Assembly: GCF_014643535.1 (NCBI RefSeq)
Contig: NZ_BMJQ01000010.1
Coordinates: 233,575 to 297,574 of the forward strand
DNA from: Aliidongia dinghuensis
GTDB taxonomy: Bacteria; Pseudomonadota; Alphaproteobacteria; ATCC43930; CGMCC-115725
Length of the DNA stretch: 64,000 nucleotides
Direction of reading: 5' to 3'
Position numbers and translations under genes: made by a program. The stretch's first letter is position 1; every line of letters starts with the position of its first letter. Below the pieces are notes generated by a model. That model ran no database searches, was not told the DNA's origin, and saw only the letters and a program-made list of their open reading frames with translations. This document shows positions 1 to 17,466 of this stretch, one piece after another.

Positions 1-628
1 CACCGGCCGTGGGCTCGTAGTCAGCGATGTTGGTCGGCGTCTGCCGAAGCGAGCGGCCGGCCCAGTCGGTGCGGAACGGGCCCGGCTCGACGCAGGAGAC
101 CTTGATGCCGAGCGGCTTCACCTCGGCCAGGAGCGCGTCCGACCAGCCTTCGACCGCGTGCTTGGTCGCGGCGTAATAGCCCGAGCCCGGGAAGCCGATG
201 AAGCCCGCCTGGGACGAGAGGCTGATGATATGGCCCTTCCGCCGCGCCCGCATGCCGGGCAGCACGGCGCGGGTGAGCGCGAAGAGACCGAACACATTGG
301 CGTCGAACATGGCGCGGATCTCGGCCTCTTCGCCCTCCTCGATCGTCGCCTGGTAGCCGTAGCCGGCATTGTTGACGAGCACGTCGATGCCGCCGAACTG
401 CTGCTCGGCCGCGGTGACCGCCGCCGCGATCTGGTCGGACCGGGTCACGTCGAGGTCGAGCGCCAGCGCCCGCGGGCCTGCCCCTTCGACGAGATCGACG
501 AGCCGGGACTTGTCGCGCGCCGTGACCACGGCGCGCCCGCCGCGGGTAAGCACCACACGGGCAAGCTCGAGCCCGAAACCGGTCGAGCAGCCGGTGATGA
601 ACCAGACGGGTGAGGTCTCATTGGCCAT
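1..628 (-). CDS. SDR family oxidoreductase, C-terminus cut by window edge
   Basis: Short-chain dehydrogenase/reductase, an NAD(P)-dependent cytoplasmic enzyme of unknown substrate. The Rossmann cofactor motif GCSTGFG is at residues 13-19, NNAG at 86-89, a serine at about 139 and the catalytic pair Tyr152/Lys156 (YAATK), so the active site is complete. About 209 residues are visible; the last third or less (usual family length 250-290) lies beyond position 1. The start is the ATG at 628, whose MANETSPVWFITG opening suits the family. GCSTGFG with a FRTDW substrate loop resembles the SDR subgroup often annotated as oxidoreductase/retinol-dehydrogenase-like. The family call is firm and the substrate unknown. 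Confidence 0.9.
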   Translation of the reverse strand, partial: MANETSPVWFITGCSTGFGLELARVVLTRGGRAVVTARDKSRLVDLVEGAGPRALALDLDVTRSDQIAAAVTAAEQQFGGIDVLVNNAGYGYQATIEEGEEAEIRAMFDANVFGLFALTRAVLPGMRARRKGHIISLSSQAGFIGFPGSGYYAATKHAVEGWSDALLAEVKPLGIKVSCVEPGPFRTDWAGRSLRQTPTNIADYEPTAG

Positions 629-833
629 AAGCGCATCTCCGAGGACAAAGGGCCGTCCCCGGAGAGGCCGACCGCCGTTGCAAAGATCTCTCAGTTTTAG
701 CCAATGGTATGATGAAATGCCGAGCGGAAAGCGGTGGCCAGATGGTCGCAGGCCCTGTCCGCGCACTGCCTGGTTTCACGCGAATGACGCAGAAACGCGC
801 CGTTATGGGGCGACGCAAAGGGAGGCCCGCGTG

Positions 834-968
834 ATGACCGGAGCCGCTTTCGACAACGCGATCCTCGAACGTATGCGCGGAGACGACGAGGTTGAAGCCC
901 GCCTACCAATCGAGGCGGCAATGCCCGAGCCGCGCTTGGCGCCGCCCTCCGCTGAAACTGCCGCCTAG
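834..968 (+). CDS. possible 44-residue small protein, unrecognised
   Basis: A short reading frame beginning MTGAAFDNAILERM and ending in an Ala/Pro-rich tail. The only support is a strong Shine-Dalgarno sequence (AAAGGGAGG, 817-825) eight bases before the ATG. Its stop overlaps the stop of the convergent gene through a shared CTAG. I recognise no family. It may be a small real gene, a remnant of a regulator once divergent from the SDR gene, or chance. The rest of the 629-964 spacer shows only the SDR upstream region, with an AT-richer stretch near 690-715. Confidence 0.3.
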   Translation: MTGAAFDNAILERMRGDDEVEARLPIEAAMPEPRLAPPSAETAA

Positions 969-1471
969 GTAATCGCGGCCGGATCGTACGGCAGGCTCAT
1001 CGTGTGGCTGGTGATCATCTTCCAGCCGCCGGACCGCCTGGCCCAGGTCTCGGTTGATTGATAGCGCCGCACCAGGGTCTGGCCGTGGCAGCTGATCGTC
1101 AGCTCGTCGACGAAGGTCGAGGTCGCGACATCGCCCTGGCGATGCAACGCCCATTTCGTCACGGCGATATGCCGATCCGCCGCGCCGGGCGCCAGCGGCT
1201 GCACGCGATCGACGATCTGCTGCTTGCTCAGGATCTCGCCGGTCTCGTTGGTGAAGATCGCGGCAGGATCGAGATAGCGTGCCAGCACCGCCGCATCGCC
1301 GCGCTGTCCGGCATCGAGGACTTCCTGGGTTTGCCTTTTGAGGCGCGCCGAGAGCAATGCGTCACCCGACGCCGCCCGGCAGGCATCAGCGCTGGCGACG
1401 ACGGTCAAACCGATGCAGATGATCAGGCCGGCTGCGACCTGCACCGATCTTGGCGGCATAAGCGAGGCCAT
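965..1471 (-). CDS. secreted NTF2-like (SnoaL/DUF4440-type) protein
   Basis: 168 residues. The N-terminus has a signal peptide (about residues 1-33, hydrophobic core AAGLIICIGLTVVASA). The rest is one cystatin-like alpha+beta domain of the SnoaL/DUF4440 kind: an initial helix (LKRQTQEVLDA), then ARYLDPAAIFTNETGEILSK, then strands with RYQSTETWARR and WKMITSHTM. Such proteins are small ligand-binding or enzyme scaffolds, probably periplasmic here. I chose the internal ATG at 1471 because GAGGGGGAG precedes it at good spacing; the longer frame from 1498 would bury the signal peptide. No ligand can be named. Confidence 0.75.
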   Translation of the reverse strand: MASLMPPRSVQVAAGLIICIGLTVVASADACRAASGDALLSARLKRQTQEVLDAGQRGDAAVLARYLDPAAIFTNETGEILSKQQIVDRVQPLAPGAADRHIAVTKWALHRQGDVATSTFVDELTISCHGQTLVRRYQSTETWARRSGGWKMITSHTMSLPYDPAAIT

Positions 1472-1778
1472 GAACAGACTCCCCCTCTGCGAGCTCAAAG
1501 AGGTCGCGCGGTCGCGGACGCGGCAGGAACGGTAGCGGGCGCTGCGCTCGATCGCACGTTAAACCTGTGTAATCAGGCTTGCCAGGCCGGTTGCGGGGAA
1601 CCGAGCCGGCATGGCCATTTCCGGGCGCTCGCTCGTCATCGGCGAGTACGATGGAATTGACTGCGCTGGCTGGCTTCTAGGCCCCTCGCCTCACCCCAGA
1701 AACGACGAGGCCCGCGCCCTCCGTTCAGGAGAGCGCGGGCCTCGCCCGTTCTAGTACCTAGGCGCCTAACGCCCAGAT
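1472..1778. other. rpoC downstream spacer with one hairpin
   Basis: Gene-free stretch between rpoC and the NTF2-like gene. Apart from the GC-rich hairpin at 1707-1743 listed separately I see no reading frame with a ribosome site, no repeat and no RNA gene. Confidence 0.6.
1707..1743 (-). terminator. candidate terminator after rpoC
   Basis: An 11-bp perfect stem (GAGGCCCGCGC paired with GCGCGGGCCTC) around a 15-nt loop, 35 nt beyond the rpoC stop. On the minus strand the stem is followed by GTCGTTTC, a weak U tract, so termination may be partial or need Rho. Confidence 0.55.
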
Positions 1779-5939
<4,161 letters not shown>

Positions 5940-5970
5940 GAACGATGTCTCCTGGTGACCCGTGGCGGGG

Positions 5971-5991
5971 CCGATCCGTCTGCCGGATCGG
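5971..5991 (-). other. hairpin 1 in the rpoB-rpoC spacer
   Basis: Perfect 8-bp inverted repeat CCGATCCG / CGGATCGG with a 5-nt loop, in the transcript between rpoB and rpoC. There is no U tract, so it looks like an RNA-processing or stability element, not a terminator. Confidence 0.5.
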
Positions 5992-6023
5992 GGCGGCGGC
6001 GCCGTTCATCAGCGCCGCCGCCC
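5991..6023 (-). other. hairpin 2 in the rpoB-rpoC spacer, 12-bp GC stem
   Basis: Perfect 12-bp stem GGGCGGCGGCGC / GCGCCGCCGCCC around a 9-nt loop, sharing one base with hairpin 1. It starts about 30 nt beyond the rpoB stop. With no U run it is unlikely to be an intrinsic terminator; an RNase processing site or an attenuator is possible. Confidence 0.5.
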
Positions 6024-6054
6024 GCCTTGCCGAGTGACTAAACTGCTTACCTGA

Positions 6055-10224
<4,170 letters not shown>

Positions 10225-10493
10225 GAAAGCCTCTCGTGGTTTGGCCGCCGGCCAACGAGCCGGCGCCGCGTCTCGATCGTTCGTCGCGCAGCACCCGCAT
10301 TAGGCGAGGACGCGCCGTTCGACCCAAGTACTCAAAATCAGCGATACCGCCGGAGACGAGCTCCGAGAAACGGCTTCAGCCGGCCGCCGCGACCATGCGA
10401 CGACCGGCTGGAACTTTCGTTTTCAGCCCAAGGCCGTCCCGGCACGCAAGCGCCGGTCCGATCCCAGGGTAAGCGTCAGGTCGATCAAGGAGA

Positions 10494-10880
10494 TTACTTG
10501 ACCTCGACCTTGGCGCCGGCCTCTTCGAGCTGCTTCTTGATCTTCGCAGCTTCGTCCTTGCTGACGCCTTCCTTGACAGCCTTCGGCGCCGCCTCGACCA
10601 GGTCCTTGGCTTCCTTGAGGCCAAGGCCGGTGATCGCGCGGACTTCCTTGATGACGTTGATCTTCTTGTCGCCCGCATCGGCGAGCGTCACGGTGAACTC
10701 CGTCTGCTCCTCGGCCGGAGCAGCGGCGGCACCGCCGCCGGCGGGAGCACCGACGGCCGCAACCGCGACCGGAGCGGCGGCGCTCACGCCCCACTTCTCT
10801 TCCAACAGCTTCGAGAGTTCCGCCGCCTCGATGACGGTGAGGCTCGAGAGTTCGTCAACCAGCTTGCCGAGATCGGCCAT
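10494..10880 (-). CDS. rplL: 50S ribosomal protein L7/L12
   Basis: 128 residues. It forms the multi-copy stalk of the large subunit that recruits and activates translational GTPases. The N-terminal dimerisation helix pair (about 1-35) is followed by a flexible Ala/Gly/Pro hinge (about 37-58) and the globular C-terminal domain with the factor-binding helix ITGLGLKEAKDLVE. Located 45 nt after rplJ, its stalk-base partner, as in nearly all bacteria. Confidence 0.99.
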   Translation of the reverse strand: MADLGKLVDELSSLTVIEAAELSKLLEEKWGVSAAAPVAVAAVGAPAGGGAAAAPAEEQTEFTVTLADAGDKKINVIKEVRAITGLGLKEAKDLVEAAPKAVKEGVSKDEAAKIKKQLEEAGAKVEVK

Positions 10881-10925
10881 GATAGTACTCCAGGGATATG
10901 GTTAGTTTCGAATGAGAGATAAAGC

Positions 10926-11444
10926 TCAGGCGGCTTCGCCCTTGGTCGCGTAGGCATTGAAGACCCGTGCGAGCTGGCCGGCCGGTGCTTGCAGCACACC
11001 GGCAACCTTCGTCGCGGGAGCCTGCAGCAAGCCCAGAAGCTTGCCGCGCAGCTCGTCGAGAGAAGGCATGGTCGCGAGCGCCTTGACGCCACTGGCGTCC
11101 AGCTTAGTCGCATCGAGGCCACCCCCGATGATCGTAAGCTTGTCATTCTTACCGGCGAACTCGACCGCGACCTTCGCCGCTGCCACGGGGTCCTTCGAGA
11201 AGGCAATAGCCGTCGGACCCGTGAACATCGGCGAAAGATGCTCGAACTTCGTGCCTGCGAGGGCGAGACGCGCGAGCCGGTTCTTCGTCACTTTGAAGCT
11301 GCATCCGGCAGCCCGCATGTTCCTGCGCAGCGACGTCACCTCGTCGGCATCGAGGCCGACCTGATGGGTGACGACGAGGCAGGAGGCGGCCAACAAGGCC
11401 CCATGCAGATCACCGACCAGCTTTTCCTTTGAAGAGCGGTCCAC
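10926..11444 (-). CDS. rplJ: 50S ribosomal protein L10
   Basis: 172 residues. It anchors L7/L12 dimers to 23S rRNA at the stalk base, and in characterised bacteria it represses its own rplJL mRNA. The start is a GTG at 11444 (MDRSSKEKLVGDLHG), supported by GGAG eight bases upstream and by conservation of that N-terminus. The C-terminal helices that bind L7/L12 are present. It is separated from rplA by a 386-nt spacer, long enough for the promoter and L10-binding leader expected there. Confidence 0.98.
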   Translation of the reverse strand: MDRSSKEKLVGDLHGALLAASCLVVTHQVGLDADEVTSLRRNMRAAGCSFKVTKNRLARLALAGTKFEHLSPMFTGPTAIAFSKDPVAAAKVAVEFAGKNDKLTIIGGGLDATKLDASGVKALATMPSLDELRGKLLGLLQAPATKVAGVLQAPAGQLARVFNAYATKGEAA

Positions 11445-11830
11445 TGCTCGTCTCCGACCTAGCCCCGGATGCGTCCAGGCGGGAACGCCTGGCCTCTCCG
11501 GGACGTTTGCACGAGGATTCGCTTGGGAGCTTGACGCTCTTGGACGAACCCGGTTCGCCTGTCCCAGAAGTCTTCATGGCCACGGGATCGGCCGCGCTGC
11601 CTTTGGTGAGGAAGGCGCGAAAGAGCCGTGGTCGTCGAACTCCCGTCTCATGCCGGCATCCCGTTTTTAGGCGAGGATCTTAGGCCGTTGCCCCCTTAAG
11701 GGACGCAGGCACCCGCAATCTCGGACAGGTTAGGCAAACTCGGCCCCGGCACCCGAAGGAGCCGAGGCCTTGTCTGCCGCTAGACCCGGACGGGCGAGCC
11801 CGCCCGGGAATTCCCAACTGCGTGGGCGCC
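11445..11830 (-). promoter_or_regulatory. rplA-rplJ spacer: expected L10 leader and promoter
   Basis: 386 nt without a gene. In bacteria studied so far this spacer holds the rplJL promoter and the structured 5' leader bound by the L10-L12 complex. Here I see GC-rich self-complementary stretches near 11470-11510 and the hairpin at 11785-11808. I cannot draw the kink-turn with confidence, so the leader assignment rests on position and family knowledge. Confidence 0.45.
11785..11808 (-). terminator. hairpin just after rplA, possible attenuator
   Basis: 11-bp stem with one mismatch (CCCGGGCGGGC against GCCCGTCCGGG) closed by a 2-nt loop, 22 nt downstream of the rplA stop. No U tract follows on the minus strand. 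It may trim or stabilise the rplKA mRNA or partly separate it from rplJL. Confidence 0.4.
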
Positions 11831-12529
11831 TTACTCGGACGCCACGCTCGACAGTTCGACCTTGAGCCCCGGGCCCATGGTCGAGCTGAGCGAAACCTTC
11901 TTGATGTACGTGCCCTTGGCACCGCTCGGCTTCGCCCGGTTGATGGCGCCGATGAAGGCGCGCACGTTCTCGGCGAGCTGCTCGGCGCCGAACGAGGCCT
12001 TGCCGATGCCGGCATGGACGATACCGGCCTTCTCGGCGCGGAACTCGACCTGGCCGCCCTTGGCCGCCTTGACCGCCTCGGCGACGTTGACCGTGACCGT
12101 GCCGAGCTTCGGGTTCGGCATCAGGCCGCGCGGACCCAGCACCTTACCGAGACGGCCGACGAGCACCATCATGTCCGGCGTCGCGATGCAGCGGTCGAAG
12201 TCCATCTGGCCGGCCTGGACCTTCTCGGCCAGGTCTTCCGCACCGACGATGTCGGCGCCGGCGGCCTCGGCTTCCTTCGCCTTGTCGCCGCGGGCGAACA
12301 CCGCGACGCGCAGTGTCTTGCCGGTGCCGTTCGGCAGCAGCACGGTGCCGCGCAGGTTCTGGTCGGCCTTACGCGGGTCGATGCCGAGGTTCATCGAGAT
12401 CTCGACGGTCTCGTCGAACTTCGACGTCGCGTTCGACTTCACCAGCTCGATCGCCTTGTCGAGGGCGTAAGCCTGGGTCCGGTCGATGGTGGCCTTGGCG
12501 GCCTTCAGACGCTTGCCAACGAAAGCCAT
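11831..12529 (-). CDS. rplA: 50S ribosomal protein L1
   Basis: 232 residues, the usual length. L1 binds 23S rRNA at the mobile L1 stalk by the E site and in E. coli represses its own rplKA mRNA. Conserved segments include LPNGTGKTLRVAVFA, PDMMVLVGRLGKVLGPRGLMPNPK and GTVTVNVAEAVKAAKGG. Its ATG lies only four bases after the rplK stop, so the two genes are one transcriptional unit with probable translational coupling. Confidence 0.98.
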   Translation of the reverse strand: MAFVGKRLKAAKATIDRTQAYALDKAIELVKSNATSKFDETVEISMNLGIDPRKADQNLRGTVLLPNGTGKTLRVAVFARGDKAKEAEAAGADIVGAEDLAEKVQAGQMDFDRCIATPDMMVLVGRLGKVLGPRGLMPNPKLGTVTVNVAEAVKAAKGGQVEFRAEKAGIVHAGIGKASFGAEQLAENVRAFIGAINRAKPSGAKGTYIKKVSLSSTMGPGLKVELSSVASE

Positions 12530-12533
12530 GACC

Positions 12534-12968
12534 TTACTCCCCCACGACTTCGAGGCCCATCGAGCGGGCCGAACCGATCAGCATCGAGCAAGCGCCCTCG
12601 AGGTCCTTGGCGTTCAAGTCCGCCATCTTCTTCTGGGCGATGTCGCGGATCTGATCCATGGTCACCTTGCCGACCTTGGCGCCCTTGCCCGGGGTCTGCG
12701 TGCCCTTGTCGATGCCAGCGGCCTTCTTGAGGAAATAGGTGTTCGGCGGCGTCTTGGTCACGAACGTGAACGACCGGTCCGCATAGGCGGTGATGACGAC
12801 CGGAATCGGCATCCCCGGCTCCATGCCCTGGGTCTTCGCGTTGAAGTCCTTGCAGAACTGCATGATGTTCAGGCCGCGCTGACCCAGCGCCGGACCGATC
12901 GGCGGCGACGGGTTAGCCTTGCCTGCCGGCACCTGCAGCTTGATGTAGCCGACAATCTTCTTTGCCAA
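12534..12968 (-). CDS. rplK: 50S ribosomal protein L11 (TTG start)
   Basis: 144 residues. L11 binds the GTPase-associated centre of 23S rRNA. The N-terminus KKIVGYIKLQVPAGKA and proline-rich PSPPIGPALGQRGLNI are diagnostic. The start is TTG: an in-frame TGA lies three codons upstream, no ATG or GTG fits the conserved MAKKI opening, and TAGGAG precedes it. A TTG start on a highly expressed ribosomal protein is unusual and may lower or tune initiation. It follows nusG after 164 nt. Confidence 0.97.
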   Translation of the reverse strand: MAKKIVGYIKLQVPAGKANPSPPIGPALGQRGLNIMQFCKDFNAKTQGMEPGMPIPVVITAYADRSFTFVTKTPPNTYFLKKAAGIDKGTQTPGKGAKVGKVTMDQIRDIAQKKMADLNAKDLEGACSMLIGSARSMGLEVVGE

Positions 12969-13132
12969 TTCAACTCACTCCTATGGGAGAGCGAAGCGCG
13001 GTTGCGGCCATGGCGAGCCTCCCGCGCGGTTTGCGCCTGGCCGGGCGGGCCCATCAACGGGCGAGCCCACCAGACAGAACGACGCGACGGCCCCGTTCGC
13101 CGAGGCCGCGCGCCGAATTCGTCAAAACGTCG

Positions 13133-13666
13133 TCACACCTTCTCGACCTGGGAATACTCCAGATCGACCGGGGTGGCCCGGCCGAAGATCGAGACGGCAA
13201 CCTTGAGACGCCCCTTCTCCTCGTCGACCTCTTCCACCAGGCCGTTGAACGAGGTGAACGGACCGTCGCACACGCGCACCTGGTCGCCGACCTCGTAGAC
13301 GATCGAGCGCTTCGGCCGCTCGATGCCTTCCTGGACCTGCTTCATGATCCGGGTCGCCTCGGCCTCGGTGATCGGCGCGGGGCGCAGGCCCTTGCCGCCG
13401 AGGAAACCCGTGACCTTCGGCGTGTTCTTGACCAGGTGCCAGGTGTCGTCGGTCAGGTCCATCTTCAAGAGCACGTAGCCCGGGAAGAACTTGCGCTCGG
13501 TCGAGATCTTCGACCCGCGCTTCACTTCCTGCACCTCTTCGGTCGGCACCAGAATCTCGGCGAAGAAATCCGTCATGCCCTTCTGCTCCGCCTGCTCGCG
13601 GATCGACTGGGCAACCTTCTTCTCGAAGCCGGAATAGACGTGCAGCACGTACCAACGATGCGCCAT
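13133..13666 (-). CDS. nusG: transcription termination/antitermination factor NusG
   Basis: 177 residues. The N-terminal NGN domain (WYVLHVYSGFEKKVAQSIRE at about 5-24) binds the RNA polymerase clamp; the C-terminal KOW domain (VGDQVRVCDGPFTSFNGLVEEVD) contacts Rho or ribosomal protein S10. The length is typical of alphaproteobacterial NusG with no insert. The start ATG is four bases after the secE stop, the standard secE-nusG arrangement. Confidence 0.98.
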   Translation of the reverse strand: MAHRWYVLHVYSGFEKKVAQSIREQAEQKGMTDFFAEILVPTEEVQEVKRGSKISTERKFFPGYVLLKMDLTDDTWHLVKNTPKVTGFLGGKGLRPAPITEAEATRIMKQVQEGIERPKRSIVYEVGDQVRVCDGPFTSFNGLVEEVDEEKGRLKVAVSIFGRATPVDLEYSQVEKV

Positions 13667-13670
13667 AGAA

Positions 13671-13868
13671 TCAGGCCCCTAGGCTCAGGATCCAGCGCAC
13701 GCCTTGCGACAGGAGCTGATCGACCGTAAAGAAGAAAGTGGCGGCGATGAACACCATGACGAACACCATTACGGTCGTCACGGAGGTCTCCTTCCGGGTA
13801 GGCCAGGTGACTTTCGTCACTTCCTGGCGGACCTGCCGCACAAACTCTGCCGGGCTCGTTTTAGCCAT
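13671..13868 (-). CDS. secE: preprotein translocase subunit SecE
   Basis: 65 residues, the short single-span form common outside the Enterobacteria. It stabilises SecY in the inner membrane. An amphipathic surface helix (PAEFVRQVRQEVTKVTWPTRKE) with the conserved WPTRKE precedes a single membrane helix (about 32-50, VMVFVMVFIAATFFFTV). Located between tRNA-Trp and nusG, as in many alphaproteobacteria. Confidence 0.98.
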   Translation of the reverse strand: MAKTSPAEFVRQVRQEVTKVTWPTRKETSVTTVMVFVMVFIAATFFFTVDQLLSQGVRWILSLGA

Positions 13869-13945
13869 GGTACCTGATCAGACCATCCAGAAACGCGACA
13901 CCACGGGTTGCCCCGTGGCGGTGCTGTCCATTCGAAACTCTGGGC

Positions 13946-14021
13946 TGGCAGGAGAGGAGGGGCTCGAACCCCCAACCCCCGGTTTTGGAGACCGGTGCTC
14001 TACCAATTGAGCTACACTCCT
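13946..14021 (-). tRNA. tRNA-Trp (CCA anticodon)
   Basis: 76 nt with the 3' CCA encoded. The cloverleaf folds by eye: 7-bp acceptor, D arm GCTC/GAGC, anticodon stem CCGGT/ACCGG with loop CTCCAAA (anticodon CCA), T arm GGGGG/CCCTC with loop TTCGAGC. One oddity is a T-T mismatch at acceptor position 6-67. It lies between tuf and secE, the usual place for this gene in alphaproteobacteria. Confidence 0.97.
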
Positions 14022-14122
14022 CCAGGCCCGGAACACCGAGCCGACCGACGCAAAGAGGGGTTCGCCCATTGCATTGCGACGGCCGGCCGAGTGTTATAGG
14101 CGGTTTCCCGCCCTTTGGCTAG

Positions 14123-15313
<1,191 letters not shown>

Positions 15314-15391
15314 TTCGTTGACGCCTCACATGCCCGATCAGAGGAAAATGAACAAACCAATATTACCGGCCAGCGCCTAGAGCGGGTCGAC

Positions 15392-15465
15392 TGGAGCGGG
15401 TGAAGGGAATCGAACCCTCACAGCCAGCTTGGAAGGCTGGTGCTCTACCATTGAGCTACACCCGC
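15392..15465 (-). tRNA. tRNA-Gly (TCC anticodon)
   Basis: 74 nt with encoded CCA. Acceptor GCGGGTG/CACCCGC, D arm GCTC/GAGC, anticodon stem CCAGC/GCTGG with loop CTTCCAA (anticodon TCC), T arm GAGGG/CCCTT with loop TTCGATT. It lies upstream of tuf and is probably cotranscribed with tRNA-Tyr and tuf. Confidence 0.97.
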
Positions 15466-15501
15466 CGAGCCGTTCGCTCGTCAACCGCGCCGATGGTCGC
15501 A

Positions 15502-15587
15502 TGGTGGAGGGGGTTGGATTTGAACCAACGTAGACATACGTCGGCAGATTTACAGTCTGCTGCCATTGACCGCTCGGCCACCCCTCC
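15502..15587 (-). tRNA. tRNA-Tyr (GTA anticodon)
   Basis: 86 nt with the long variable arm of class II tRNAs and encoded CCA. Acceptor GGAGGGG/CCCCTCC is perfect; the anticodon loop is CTGTAAA (GTA) in stem CAGA/TCTG; the T loop is TTCAAAT. It heads the tRNA-Tyr, tRNA-Gly, tuf, tRNA-Trp series and is divergent from rlmB. Confidence 0.97.
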
Positions 15588-15759
15588 ACAGCGCTACGAC
15601 CATCGTCCGGCGCAGCGGAGGAGCGCACTATGTAAATTTCCGAGGCAATGTCAACTGGCGAAAGCGGGTTGCGCAGGGCCGATGCGCCGCAGCACCCCTA
15701 TGCAGCGCAAGGATTTACGCCTAAGAGCCGTCGCCGACACTCGTTCTGGAAACCCTGTC

Positions 15760-16683
15760 ATGCGCAAGCGCCCTCGCCCAGCCTCACATCACGCCTCCCA
15801 GCATCCCTCGCCGTCGGCGGCGGCGCCGGCCGCACACCCGGCCGGCGCCGCCAGAGTCGCCGGGCGCGGCAAGTCGGCCGAAGCACGGCCGGCCGGTGGG
15901 AAGCCGTCAAGCGGGAAGCCGTCGAGCGGAAAGCCCATGGGCAGCGACGAGGCCGCGGGCGGCGCGCCCTGGCTCTGGGGCTATCACGCCGTCGAGGCGG
16001 CGCTCCGCAACCCGGTCCGCAAGATCCAGCGCCTGGTCGCGACCGAGGAGGCCGCGGCCGAGCTCGAAAGCCTGCTCGGGGACGCGAGCTCGATCGAGCC
16101 GCAGATCGTGCCGCGCGACGCGATCGCGAAGCTCCTGCCGCCCGGCGCCGTGCACCAGGGCGTGGCACTGCTGGCGAAGCCGCTCGCCCCCTGGCTTCTC
16201 GAGGATGTGATCCGGCATCTGGGCACGCGCGAGCGGGCGATCGTCGTCGCGCTCGATCAGGTGACCGACCCGCACAACATCGGCGCCATCCTGCGTTCGG
16301 CCGCGGCGTTCGGCGCCGCCGCGGTCATCCTGCCCGACCGCAATGCCCCCGAAGTCTCTGGCACGCTCGCGAAATCCGCCTCGGGCGCGGTCGAGCACGT
16401 GCCGCTCGTTCGCGTCGTCAACCTCGCGCGCGCGCTCGATCAGCTGAAGAAGGCCGGCTTCTGGAGCGTCGGCCTCGCCGGCGAGGCCGACGCGACGCTC
16501 GCCAGCCACAAGCTCGGGGGACGGGTTTGCCTGGTCCTGGGGTCGGAAGGCGACGGCCTCCGGCGCCTGACACGCGAATCGTGCGACCTCATGGCCCGCC
16601 TGCCGACCCAGGGTCCCGTCGCGAGCCTCAACGTCTCGAATGCTGCCGCAATCGCGCTTTACGAGCTGGTGCGCGCCGACTGA
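15760..16683 (+). CDS. rlmB: 23S rRNA (guanosine-2'-O-)-methyltransferase RlmB
   Basis: 307 residues from the ATG at 15760. A SPOUT-class (SpoU) enzyme that methylates the ribose of G2251 in the 23S P loop in E. coli. The N-terminal substrate-binding domain begins GYHAVEAALRNP; the SAM-binding trefoil knot has DQVTDPHNIGAILRSAAAFG, LVLGSEGDGLRRLTRE and LNVSNAAAIALYE, the three SPOUT motifs. Before them is an odd, basic, Ala/Pro-rich tail of about 65 residues with a GKPSSGKPSSGKP repeat. The start is not certain: an ATG at 15703 would add 19 residues. Confidence 0.93.
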   Translation: MRKRPRPASHHASQHPSPSAAAPAAHPAGAARVAGRGKSAEARPAGGKPSSGKPSSGKPMGSDEAAGGAPWLWGYHAVEAALRNPVRKIQRLVATEEAAAELESLLGDASSIEPQIVPRDAIAKLLPPGAVHQGVALLAKPLAPWLLEDVIRHLGTRERAIVVALDQVTDPHNIGAILRSAAAFGAAAVILPDRNAPEVSGTLAKSASGAVEHVPLVRVVNLARALDQLKKAGFWSVGLAGEADATLASHKLGGRVCLVLGSEGDGLRRLTRESCDLMARLPTQGPVASLNVSNAAAIALYELVRAD

Positions 16684-16712
16684 TCGGCTGCTCCTGTCGG
16701 GAGGTTCGGAGC

Positions 16713-17466
16713 ATGAAACATTGGCTGACCGCAATCCTGCTGCTCGCCGCCGCCTCCCTTCCAATCGCGACCGGCGCCCGGGCCGCCGAGCCTGTCGACA
16801 CGGCGCTCGTCATCGCAGTCGACGTCAGCCTGAGCGTGAACGACGAACGCTACGAGCTGCAGCGCGACGGCACAGCAGCAGCGATCGCGAGCCCGGATTT
16901 CACCAAGGCGGTCTCGGCCGGCCCGAACGGCGCGGTCGCCGTCACCGTCATGGAATTTTCCGACCCCGACCGGCAGATCGTCGTCATGCCGTGGACCCGA
17001 ATCGCCTCCGCCGCCGACGCCCAGGCCTTCGCCCAGAAGCTGCACCAGGTCCATCGTAGCTCGAGCGGGCTTACCGGCATCGCGAACGCGCTCCTCGCCG
17101 CCGAGGACCTGCTCGTCGACTCGCCCTGGCCGGCCACGCGGCGGGTGGTGGACGTGTCGGGCGACGGCATGAGCAACATCGGCCCACCGATCGAGGAGGT
17201 GCGCGACAAGCTGGTCACCGACGGCATCACCATCAACGGCCTGCCGATCCTGACCGAGGAGCCGTGGCTCGAGACCTACTATACGCTCTATGTCATCGGC
17301 GGCCCGGGCGCCTTCGTGATCGTGGCCCAGGACCTGGACAGCTTCGCCGACGCCATGCGCCGCAAGCTGGTGGCCGAGGTGACGGTATCCGGCCTGTCAC
17401 CGCTACCGAGATCGCCGCTCCTTGAAATGCAACGGGCGGGTCCGCACTGGCCCGCCCGTCCTTGGC

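Noticed and set aside
369..968. 199-residue plus-strand frame
   Set aside because: Most of it is antisense to the SDR gene; only the last 44 codons have independent support and are listed as a possible small gene.
10225..10493. Attenuator between rplL and rpoB
   Set aside because: Expected from E. coli, but I could find only short weak stems (for example CGGAG/CTCCG) and no U tract, so it was not listed.
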